Below, piece after piece: positions 1 through 9,800 of a stretch of DNA of 64,000 bases. The position numbers were made by a program, and so were the translations under genes. The stretch is from contig VXAZ01018984.1 of NCBI GenBank assembly GCA_013399875.1, positions 8,396,206-8,460,205 on the forward strand, given 5' to 3'. The notes beneath the pieces were generated by a model that saw only the letters and a list, made by a program, of their open reading frames with translations, ran no database searches and was not told the DNA's origin. The DNA comes from Gymnorhina tibicen. Its lineage: Eukaryota; Chordata; Aves; Passeriformes; Artamidae. The number at the start of each line of letters is the position of its first letter. Within the stretch, counting starts at the first letter, position 1.

Positions 1-1405
1 TTATGATTAAAAGTTTTAAGCAGGGACTTGTGTAAACCAGCTCTGGGTTGTGTGGGAGCTACGAACTGTGATTGTCTTAGTCCATGTTGCTGCCAGAACA
101 AACCTTTATATACGTTTTACTCTTTTTTCTAGTTCACTACAACTCTCAAATTCTCTATAATTCTCAACTTTCTGGTGCTGGGAACTATTCCAAGGTAGAT
201 CTCAAGTCTTGGGGACTGTCTGGCCAAGCTGTTTGTTCTCTTCAGGAGACTTCTAAGCTTTTAAGTGCCACCCTGTCATAAGGAGTGAAACCATAGAATG
301 TGTTTAATTTCAACTGTATTCAACTGTAACATGGAATTAGGGGGATTTGACTTGTTTATATTAACAGAGATTTTTGGACTGTCCAGACATTGGCAGTGGC
401 TGGGAGTGCAGGAGAAGACATGTTTTTTGGCAATACAGAGCACAGTTATTCCAGAGAAAAATCTGGAAGCTCTTTGTATTGCCCTGTCATTCATTTCCTC
501 ATCCTTGCTTTAAACCCCAACCAGCTGAGCAAAGACATAGCATCCTTCCCTTTTGCACTAATCTGAACTACGAAAATGGATTTCTCCTATTTTGTGGTTT
601 TCAGAGAAGTACAAGTCATAAAGCTGATCAGTAAGGGGACTATTGAAGAAACCATGCTCAAAATCAGCCAACAGAAACTGAAGTTAGAACAAGATATGAC
701 TGCAGCAGAATCAGGTAGGTGTCTTGCACATCATGATGTCCACTTAAGTAAATTAAAGCTGCTGCAATATGTTGCTCTGAAAAAAAGAAGATTCTTGATG
801 CAGACAAGCCTTTGGTTGTTTGAGGTTTTTTATGTTAAACTAGAAAGATGTATTTTTGCTGATAATTCTTTGATTTGACAGGAAGTGCCCTCTGAGTCTG
901 ACCCAGAAATCAGTGACCAAGTCCTACAAGCAGTGGATTTTTTTACAGTTTGGGGGACGTAGGCTTTTATCTGTTTATGTGAAATATTTTAAGCTGTACT
1001 AATGTTTGTTTTTATTCCTCAGGAGAAGAAGGAACCATTCCAGCAGATATAGCCACGCTATTAAAAGCTTCATTGGGTCTCTAAAATGTAAATATGTTGT
1101 GAACTTCAAGGCAGAAAGATGATGATGTACCCCAAGGACTCTTACATTACTGTTGACCAGGAGTTTTATGAACATTTATAACTTTTTGTAGTTTCTTTAT
1201 TGTATTGCTCATGGTATTGAAAATTTCTAACACCAATAGCATTCTTTTGATGCTTAAAAGCATAAATGGCCTAAATGTGCCAACATCAGATACTGAATAA
1301 AGGTTTTACAGATCACTTTTAAAAATGGGGACCTAAGTAGTAATTGTTTTAACAAATCTGCTACTGCTTAAGATTTGTCAGTATTTTTGTAATTATTTCT
1401 ACCTC

Positions 1406-1442
<37 letters not shown>

Positions 1443-1590
1443 CTGTCTGTTTCACTGGATTTCACGTGTAGATTTTTTTATATGTGCCTTATTTGACAAT
1501 GCTCGAGTCTGTTTCTGCTTGTTTGGTTCATTTGATGTTCCGTACTGTTTTGTATCAACTTGTTCAAATAAAATTCCATAGATTGACAAA
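1..1590 (+). CDS. SMARCAD1: SMARCAD1, 3' end of gene (last two coding exons and 3'UTR; partial)
   Basis: SMARCAD1 is a nuclear Fun30/SWI-SNF-family ATP-dependent chromatin remodeller involved in heterochromatin maintenance after replication and in DNA-end resection. Two exons, 605-714 and 1023-1084, splice in frame and encode the C-terminal 56 or so residues: the end of the helicase C-terminal lobe (the segment around [12 protein letters not shown]), a charged helix ([11 protein letters not shown]), and the family's characteristic tail [14 protein letters not shown] followed by TAA at 1082-1084. Recalled human SMARCAD1 ends almost identically ([14 protein letters not shown]). The rest of the gene lies before base 1; 1-604 is intron. 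The 3'UTR carries AATAAA at 1296-1301 and again at 1567-1572; the second is followed by a GU-rich stretch, so cleavage is likely near 1590. The gene converges with HPGDS. Identification is from conserved C-terminal motifs and synteny and is firm. Confidence 0.95.
605..714 (+). CDS. SMARCAD1: SMARCAD1 penultimate coding exon
   Basis: The acceptor is TTTTCAG ending at 604, preceded by a T-rich tract; the donor is G|GTAGGT starting at 715. The exon is 110 nt. Its first base completes a codon from the preceding exon, then come 36 full codons ([15 protein letters not shown]...MTAAES), and the last G begins a glycine codon finished by the next exon. The residues are the end of the SNF2 helicase C-terminal lobe and the following basic/acidic helix. 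Confidence 0.95.
1023..1084 (+). CDS. SMARCAD1: SMARCAD1 terminal coding exon with stop codon
   Basis: The acceptor is TATTCCTCAG ending at 1022. The first two bases complete a glycine codon; 19 further codons read [19 protein letters not shown] and then TAA. The 62 nt are phase-consistent with the donor at 714/715. The last dozen residues are the most conserved part of the SMARCAD1 tail. Confidence 0.95.
1296..1301 (+). terminator. SMARCAD1: Proximal polyadenylation signal AATAAA of SMARCAD1
   Basis: Canonical AATAAA 212 bases after the stop codon, followed by a T-rich stretch (GGTTTTACAGATCACTTTT). Use of this site would remove the AT microsatellite from the 3'UTR. Confidence 0.55.
1409..1437. 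repeat. (AT)n microsatellite, about 14 units
   Basis: Uninterrupted alternating A/T over 29 bases, inside the distal part of the SMARCAD1 3'UTR if the second polyadenylation signal is used. It is likely to be length-polymorphic. Confidence 0.95.
1567..1572 (+). terminator. SMARCAD1: Distal polyadenylation signal AATAAA of SMARCAD1
   Basis: Canonical hexamer with a GU-rich element starting about 20 bases downstream; the best supported 3' end of the gene in this window. Confidence 0.65.
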
Positions 1591-2420
1591 ATGTTTTCAT
1601 GGTTGTGGTGATTTGGGGCAGGTGAGGGGATGATAACGTGCGTGTTACAAATCGAATAGGCAGCTTTCAAGCCAGCTGGAATGTTCCAATTGATCTGACT
1701 CGGCTTTGTCCAGTGGTACTTAATTACCAGTGTGTCATTATACTCTAATTAGAGTGGTGTGAGGATATTGATTGTAAAAACAGAACTCCTGCCAAATGGT
1801 GTGGTCAAGTCTGTTGGTATTTTGGTCAACGGTACATAATTTCTGCAGATCAAAATGGATGGGAAATTAAAGGTTTTCCAAAACTTCTTTTCTAAGTGTG
1901 GACTAAACTGCTTGGTTTTTCCTAGAAATATTCTGTGGCTGTGCTGTCTGTTCCAAAATGTACAGCTGAAATAAGGTGAAGATATACTGTATTGCTTGAG
2001 AAGGGATATGGGTAAGAATCAGTTTCTCTGCCATGCTTCTTTAATTCCACTGGTTCTGCTGGACTAAATAGTGGGATTTCACAGAGAACCACAGGTGTTT
2101 AATGCTGCAGCTAATCAGGTTGTGTGTTTCTGTCAAGCATGCCGCTAACCCAACTCTTATGCCATTGTATCTGCATGTTCTCACCTGCTTGATGCCAATG
2201 TGGATTGACACAAGATCCCTGCCCTTCAGAGGGGATTGTGTGGTGTTGTGGATGTGTATGGGATCAGGTAATGTAGTCTGGCAGAGCAGTGGGTACTCCT
2301 CAAACAATCATATCCGTAGACCCCTGGGGTCAGTATCTGTCTTTAGCTGCTGTGCAGCTCATGTGTGCTTCTGCCTTTCTTTCTTGTTTCTACCCTTTTT
2401 AGCTGGGAGTCTCAAGAGAT

Positions 2421-2542
2421 TGCAGAGTCACCGTCCTTGGAGATAATTGAAAACTAACTGGGATGCAGTCCTGGGCAGCTGGGTCTAGGGTGGCCCCATG
2501 TGAGCGGGGACTTGGACCACTTCAACTATTCTATGGTTCTGT
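2421..2542 (+). repeat. CR1 LINE 3'-end fragment
   Basis: The order of blocks matches the CR1 3' terminus: GAGTCACCGTCCTTGGAGAT, a 'gggcagct...ctagg' block, 'gagcggggacttggac', and the terminal CTATTCTATGGTTCTG resembling the CR1 tail repeat ATTCTATGATTCTG. About 30 bases normally present before the tail appear deleted. It is old and diverged. Confidence 0.75.
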
Positions 2543-3290
2543 TTTTCTGATTGGGAAAGATGTACAGAGGGGAAAAATCACAAAGCCACTCTCTCTGAAG
2601 TCAGTTGCTGAAGAAGAGAGGAGTTTGGGAGCTAGAGAAGGAAAAATGTGTGAAGAGCCAGAACAAAGCATGCAAGGAGTTGCAAAGCAGGTGAAGATTG
2701 GAGTGAGTAAAGGTTGGTGCTTTCTGTTGTGACAGTACCTGACTTGTCTCTTAGGGGTTGTTTGGTGTCAGTCATGATTCAATGAAATAATACGTAAGGT
2801 AGGAGGGAAAAGCAAGTGGGAAGGGAACTACTTTCCCAACAGTGGCCATTTCCAGCCCAGAGTGTTGCCCAAGTTTGTTGTGGTTTATCTGCTTACACCA
2901 CACAGTGGAGACCTCTCACAAGCTCTTGTCTCCCCTTGAGTTTGTGTAAACCGCTTGCATCTACAGCCATCCGCATTGCCAGGATTTCCACCTGCTTTTT
3001 CTCCAGTCCTGGAAGAACAAACCCTTCATTTGTCCTAAACCTGGCTGCCACCACTAACTCCCAGTTTGTGTCTCCTACTTACTGGCAGAGATACTGAGCT
3101 GTTGAATGTTTTTGCAGCTGGTGTGTTTATGGAGAACTGGTGCTGGTGTGGGCACCAGCTTTGCTGTGCAACTGCTTTTTGGGGTGTTTTAGAGGTTTTT
3201 GTTTGGTTTTTTTTTCAGGGGCACAGCATAAACCTCAAGCTTCTCAAGCACTTTTTTCAGGCCTTTGAATGTTATTGACTAAGTGGGTCT

Positions 3291-3318
3291 TCCTTTTTTT
3301 TTCTTTTTTTTTTTTTTG
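3291..3318. repeat. Poly-pyrimidine (T-rich) tract
   Basis: Nearly pure T run broken by two C residues, between the two convergent gene ends. Low-complexity sequence; no function is implied. Confidence 0.9.
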
Positions 3319-3531
3319 CTTAGTGTCCCACACATTTGCCCTCTCCATTTAACTTGCTTTCCTCCAGACTGAAATACTGCAATAGGCAAAATGCTGTTGA
3401 GATTGCACCTCTGCAGGAAGATTTATTCACCTTTTCTCCCTTTGAGAGTGCACAAAATATTAATTGGTTTGATCATGCACTGTGTTAGTAGAGGCGGAAT
3501 GCAACTGAAACCACACTTCCATGAATCAATT

Positions 3532-3537
3532 TTTATT
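3532..3537 (-). terminator. HPGDS: Polyadenylation signal AATAAA of HPGDS
   Basis: TTTATT on the plus strand reads AATAAA on the minus strand, 171 bases after the HPGDS stop codon, with no other canonical hexamer in between. A GU-rich stretch (GGAAGTGTGGTTTCAG on the minus strand) follows, as expected downstream of a cleavage site. Confidence 0.65.
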
Positions 3538-3707
3538 ACTCTACTAAATCAGTATTTTAAATTCTCTTGCAAGTGGATTCAAGTGGTAGATTTTGATTTG
3601 ATACAGCATAGCCATCTGAAGTTAATTTAAGTGATTCTGAAGTTAATAACTTAGTATGCTTGTCATATTGAAAACTAAACATGCATTTGTTTTTCTGAGC
3701 AGCTTGT

Positions 3708-3872
3708 CTACATTACACTCTTTGGCCTTTTCTGGATCCAGGCTGCAATAGCTGGAAGCGCTTGCACTCTCTCCCTGAGAGCCAAAAGCCTGGGGTATTT
3801 GTCTGCCAGGTCAGGTTTACAGGACAGAAGGGTTGTACTGCACACCTCCCAGTAGAAATCAGCCCATGTTAC
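3708..3872 (-). CDS. HPGDS: HPGDS last coding exon with stop codon
   Basis: The acceptor CCATTTCCACTAG precedes base 3872. The 165 nt translate as 54 codons beginning VTWADFYWEVCSTTLL and ending WIQKRPKSVM, then TAG at 3708-3710. It carries the sigma-GST C-terminal helices with Trp148-Ala-Asp150 and Cys156. No long open reading frame extends over it because stops flank it closely, so it is easily missed. Confidence 0.95.
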   Translation of the reverse strand, partial: VTWADFYWEVCSTTLLSCKPDLADKYPRLLALRERVQALPAIAAWIQKRPKSVM

Positions 3873-6800
3873 CTAGTGGAAATGGGAGAGAAAGCAGCAC
3901 ATTTTATTTGGTAATCTCAAAAGCCAGGACTACTAATATTTTCAAAAAAACCTGTGAATTTATCTGTTTAGTTTAAGTTGTCAATTTGGGCTGGGGTTTT
4001 TTTTAAGCCCATTATTACAGAGCTAGTAGTTAGGCTGCAATTCAAAGCTTGACTTCAGTAAATATTGGTTAAAATAAAGCCCGTGCTACAAATATTAATT
4101 GTATTACAGTATTAGTCTTTCCTGCTGAAACTGTGCTGCAGAAAAGTGTTTAAAAAGGGGTACTATGTTTTATAGAGGTTTTTTTTCATACTGACTTATA
4201 AATGTCAGTGATGACAAGCGGAGTTCTCTGTAGTCATGAATTTGTGTTCACAAATGCAAAGGCATTTAAAAGGCATTCAACATACTTATGAACTGCTTTA
4301 GAAAATGCAGATTCTAGTACTGGTTTGCCCCACTTTTCTAATATTGTGGAAAACAGTTTTCACTTTGCAGTTGAGTGACCAATTGTGTATTGGTAAGAAC
4401 AAAGAAGTGTGGGGAGAGTTGCTTTGTGGCCTGACTTGAAACCCAGAAATTCAACAATAGTCAATTACTTTATTTTTCTGGCAACCTGACCGGAATGGGA
4501 GAAACAAGAATTATACTTACAGAATTCCCTACCAGCCACTTCTTATCCCCTAAGAAAGTATCCAAATCTTTCAGTAGCTCAGGTGCTTTGTTGGTGAGGA
4601 TATCATCAAATGCTTTTTTCTGGTGGAAGAAGAAAACACAGAGATGCACAGCAGTCAGCAAAACTGAATTTTTGAGGTTTTCTTATTTATGAAAAAGAAA
4701 GCTCAAATATGGAAAAGATTAGGGTTAGAGACCAAAACATGGCATTCATGGCTCGCTGAGCCATGACTTAAAGCCAATTGCTCCCTTAATGAACACCTGA
4801 GTGCTCCTCGATGCTGACGTGATGTCTGTGGTGATGCTGCTCCTTTTTCTGTGCTGACAGCCACCCAGCCATAGCAAGACAGGAGCTCTGCCATAGATTT
4901 GGGAAGAATCCAGCTACAAGGTATATTCCTAATGTCTCATAGTCATTTTCTCGGGACCCTTTTGAATGTCATCTTTTCTAGTGTGCAGAGTCGCAGATTT
5001 CCAGAATCCCTTGTGCTCAGTGTTTCCGTGCTGTCAGTCAGATGCTGGTCAGTTATCTTTGCTTATCAGCCCTTCTCATGTGAGACGTGGAAACTGGGTT
5101 TTGAGCTTTTGCTGGGGTTTATCTTTGAACTTTAATGTTCATGTTATTTTGCTTTTTTTGTCTCCACAGCATTAAGATTTGAGGTGGCTAAAACATGTTT
5201 TTAAGGGATGATCAAAAGGCTCAGGCCTTAGTATTTTTATGTTAATGGCTGAAGCATGAAGGTTATGGATGGTGGTGGTTCTCCACTAGCTGTTCCCCAT
5301 AGCAGAAAGTCTTTAGGCTGCTTTTAAAAGGGCTAAGCTGTTTCCTTTGGAGAGGAAAACTGCTTCTGGTTTTCTCTTCTTACCTGAAAGGAAACAAATT
5401 AAGACTGCAGACTGTTGTGATCATCTGGTCAACCCACGTGGCACAATTTGTGCAGTTACTGTGCTTGGCCTAATTTTGGAGGAACATACTTAGGCTTGGG
5501 TAAATAAGCCCTGGTGTACAGGAATGGAATTATTTCTACACCTTTAATTGAGGTTAATGAAAAAAAAAATTAGAAAAGGCAGAAACCTAAATGCAGGCTG
5601 AAATCAAATCAGTGTTTCTACAGACATGATCAAAGATTTGACATAATTTTCTGCTTTGTAAACAGCTTAGTAACTGGATGAGGTGACTGAAAATATCAGC
5701 CAGGAGTTTGCAGTCCAGAAATCTCATACCTGTGCCCTGGATTGTAGTATTTCTTTTTTTTTTAGGTAAGTGATCCCTTCCCCACCATGTTACCCGGAAA
5801 AGAAACCCCCAAACTTTAGTGTGATCGTGATGGTAACGAACTTCCCCAACTACAGGAGTGCACAGCCAAGCTGAGAAGCTGGTGGGGACAAGAAGGATCC
5901 CTTTTCTGGAGTGGCACAACCTGCTCATCTCAGCCCTGGAGCTCTGCAGTGGTGGGTGCAAAGATGTTGCAATGCCAGCTGTGTTTTGGGGAACGTGGGG
6001 TGAAGGGAGAGTCTGTGCCTGGCACAGAGGGAGTTTCCATGGGCAGCTTCCACCTCTACTCCCCCACTTTGATTTCTCTTTGCTACTGGCTAGATGGCAG
6101 AACACATCTTCTCACCATCCCTGGGGTGTTTGTTCCTGTGAGCGCTGGTCAGACCTGGGGAGGTGTTTTGACCTCAGTGTGTGTAACTGACTTAAATCTG
6201 GCCTGGTGAGACCATGAGACGCCACACTGACCACAAGGTGGTGGCAGCGGACCCGGGAGGAGAGAGGGAGGACAATGTCGGGAGTCTGGGAAAGTGAGAT
6301 TCCCGGTGCTTGGCCCCAGCACATAACCTTGCATGCGTACGTGCAGATGGGCACATAGCGGTTGGCTGCCAGCTCTTCCCGTTTAACTTAATCACTGGTG
6401 ACACGATCTGAGTCCTTTTTTGGAGAAGTGCTTGGGTGCGAGCTGGGACACACGCAGGAGTTACAACAGGAGCTTCCCCATGGAGGAGCAGCAGTGCACC
6501 AGCATATCAGCACATCAGCAGGAGTGTGGCTCTTCTGAAATGATTAAAACTCATGAGTCAACTTAACCTCCCCAAACTAGGAAGCTTCAAGAAATCGCTA
6601 GGAAATTTAAGTAATGTAATTCACACTTTTAAGTACTAAACCTCCAAATTTCAGATTTTCCCCTGCAATTTCAGAGCACTTTCATATTGTTTCTTTACTT
6701 ATTGGTTTGGGGCACGATTTTTTATTCTGTGGTCTCTGCAATAAGATACCCTAAGTGATCAGAAATGTTACCTTTGAATAAATGGAAAGCGGCTGCCCTG

Positions 6801-9800
6801 GCAGTTTAGGTGAGACCTGTTGTTACACCTCCGCTTCCCTCAGAGGGTCAGGTTATCTGCTCGGGTCAGAGCTGTGCAGAGCCTTTGTAACGCTGGAGTG
6901 CACTCATCCATCGCCTTCCCCCAGCAACTGAGCTGTGTGCCTGCTTTTGGGATTCTGGTGAGAGGCGCTGGACTGATGCCAAAAGAAACCCCCAATGCTG
7001 TAGGACAAGCCGGTGACTGTGTGTTAAGTGGCCATGGCACCATAGCCTGGTGTCAGATGCACTGCAGAGGACCAAGGTGGGCTGTGACACCTGAAGAGCA
7101 CAGTGAGGACTGTGCTACCTGCCCTGTTTAGCAGTGCCCCCTGTCCTACACCGCTCTGGTCACTGACGAGCAGTTGTCCCTGGTGGCTGATGTTACTGAA
7201 GACTGATACCTATGAACACCTTGAAGAAATCAAAATGCAGAAACACTATAGGATGGGATGGGGCTATTTATCTCATTGAGTTGGCAGAAAGATTTGAGCA
7301 CTGGCTCCTTGTGACAAGAGAGAGGAATTCCACAGCGCCAGCTGGGGTGAAAGTGTCCCATCTTTGCCCTTTTGAAGAGCAGTTTGGTGTAGGCACATCC
7401 TTGGTTCAAGCTAACTAGTGAGGGGCAGCTCATGATGGCCTCAGTGTCCACCAAGGGTGAAAACAACCTGGTGAAGGAGGAAGTGGGATCAGCCTCAAGG
7501 AAGAACTACAGAGCTCCACCGGCCCAGCTTTGCTGAGCTGAGGTGATGGACCCAGTGGCTGACACCCATCAGTGTCTCCAGAGGAGATGCTCAGAGACAG
7601 GGTCATGGCTTAGGTGCTATCTTTGTTTAATTTAGTGATTGTCTTACTCTCACATCCTGGTTTTTCTCTGCCCAAGGGAACAGCGTCATGAAATCATCGA
7701 TGGTGTCCACAATGGCATCAGCTAAAGCCTGTTCCACAGGCGTCTGGCCTGCCAGACCTGTGGGAAGCAAGCATATGAAGGGACGTTAGAGACGGCGTCA
7801 GCAGCAATTTTTGATAACCCAAAGGTAAACTCTGGGAACATTTTCATAAAAATGCATGTTCTCCAGGTCTTTTTGATGCTAACAATGTGGATTTGACTCC
7901 TTGCATCCAGGTGCAATCTCATCTATCTTTACTTTTTTTCGTCCTCTGGCCTCGTACAGCCATCCAAGGTAGTGAGTTGTTCTATCCACTACCCGAGCCC
8001 AAAGCCTGAACACTGTTTCTTTACGTTCTCTGCTTTCCACCTTCCCGGCACATTCAGTGAGGGTCAGCACAAATTCATTCCTTTAATTTTTCTCCATCCC
8101 AGCTTTCAATGTCCTCCATCTCATGGTCTTTCCATTTTGGTGAGTGAGTTCTCCAGAAGTGCACCTGCAAAAGTCTACTTCTCTTTCCCTATATCCTGCC
8201 CATTCAGTCCCATTCAGAACATTTTCACGACATTCCACCTACTTTTTATTCTTATATTGTAATCAGGGACCTCAGCCAAACTTTGTCTTGTTTAGAAATC
8301 TGCTTTTCTCCCCTGTAGTTCTTTGGCTTTCCTGCAGTTCTCTTAATGCTTCTACTGTTTCTCCCCCTCTTTCACTTCACAGACACGCGTTTTATGCTTT
8401 CACGTCTGTGCAGATCACAAACTGCATGTCCTACCTCTGCCAGGTCATCTCCCTTACTGAAACTTCATGCTTTTGAAGGTGAGGGTTGTGCCTCTCCTTT
8501 TGGGCCTCAGGTTCTGTGATCCTTCAGCTAAGAGTTGCTGGTGTTGGGCACCTAAAAATGCCATTTCCTAATTTTAAAGGAATACTGATGTGTATGCAGA
8601 CTTAATGGCAGAACTAGCAAGTTTTCACTATGAATTTGAAAAGGTGTTTTTCTCCTTACCCCTGCTGCATTTCTTTGTCCTGTCTGCTGTAGCTGACAGC
8701 ATGACTAATGCTGGAAACAGCACAGCATGATCTGAGTGTGCTCCAGATCCCAAGCCTTTGTCACTGGTGCAAGTCAATCGAAAAAAGTCCAAACTTCAGA
8801 CTGCAAAAGGAGCATGGCTCCAGGTCAGCCTCCAAACAGGAGCCAGAGAGGGAGGAATCTTGGGTGGAAGGCATGCTTTCCCACTGTTTTTCGTCACCAG
8901 GTGGGCTTTCCTCATTCTCCTCTCTTGCAAGGAGTAGATTGTATCGAAGCTGGAGGAAATGGGCAGGAACAGAGTACTTCAGACACTCAAAAATATGTTG
9001 TGTTAGGGCCTTGGAGAATAATACTATGAACTTCTGCTTCTTTCCTCAGTTAGAAAATGGGAGATATTTTGAAAGGCAGGCTACATCCATTTGCTCACAG
9101 TGTAAAAAACATAGGATAGTACTTGCTTCCCAGCCCCCCTCTTCAATTTGCTGATGTCCAGCATGCCATGGACACATCTGCCTTCAGCCAGACCAATTTT
9201 GCAGATGGTGTTGAATGACAGCTTGTTGACCTAAAGCAAAGCCTGGCCACTCTCTTTGATTGCTTGCATTACTAAGTCTTATATCATTTTATCTAACTGC
9301 TTGTGTACTTCCACAGCATGTAAGTATTTAAAGATGCAAGTGATGTCACCATCTCCTCTAATCTCTCTGCTAGCCCAGAATTGTTGCCTACATCTGCTTC
9401 AGAGTTCTCTGCCTGCTGTGATAATCTCTAATGCTTCCAAAACCTCTTCCTCCTGGTCATCTCTCTGGTTAGCCTGGCAGCTCAAGGTTTAGCTTTAGGG
9501 GAAGCTGCCCTGGCAGCTTTAGGGAAACCAGAGGTATGTGCTTTCTGTCAGACAGTGAGAGGTGAATAAAGCATACTGGCTGGAGAAGTCAAGCCCAGAC
9601 CCCAGGCTATGGTTCCACTTTTGCCATGCTGGTGTTGAGATGGTTAGGCTTGCCAAGCTGTTGGTTTGTTTCTGTTTTTACTGTGGATGTATTTTTACCG
9701 GAGCATTAAATATGAGTTCAGAAGAGAGAATGAAAATAGTCAAAGATACGTTACCTGATTCTCTGGCAAGGTATCTTGCCATTGCCAGGCTCTGGTGAAT

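Larger units (their letters stand above)
1085..1590 (+). other. SMARCAD1: SMARCAD1 3'UTR with two polyadenylation signals
   Basis: This is AT-rich sequence after the SMARCAD1 stop. A proximal AATAAA lies at 1296-1301 and a distal one at 1567-1572. The distal signal is followed within 30 bases by TTTTCATGGTTGTGGTG, a good U/GU-rich downstream element. The end point is estimated, not seen in a transcript. Confidence 0.7.
1591..3500. other. Convergent intergenic region between SMARCAD1 and HPGDS
   Basis: About 1.9 kb between the two gene ends. It holds a 14-bp perfect palindrome at 1742-1755, a CR1 tail at 2421-2542, a pyrimidine-rich tract at 3291-3318 and a second candidate minus-strand polyadenylation signal at 3422-3427. 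I see no gene here; the open frames at 2102-2446 and 2463-2732 lack any recognisable protein features. Confidence 0.6.

Noticed and set aside
888..955. Possible extra SMARCAD1 exon after TTTGACAG
   Set aside because: The flanking exons join in phase without it, and its translation does not match the conserved SMARCAD1 tail.
5587..6105. 172-codon minus-strand open frame inside HPGDS
   Set aside because: Sits wholly in an intron, has no family features, and the flanking HPGDS exons splice perfectly in frame without it.
8708..9154. 148-codon frame antisense to HPGDS
   Set aside because: Intronic, no conserved motifs, competing open frame at 8736-9029.
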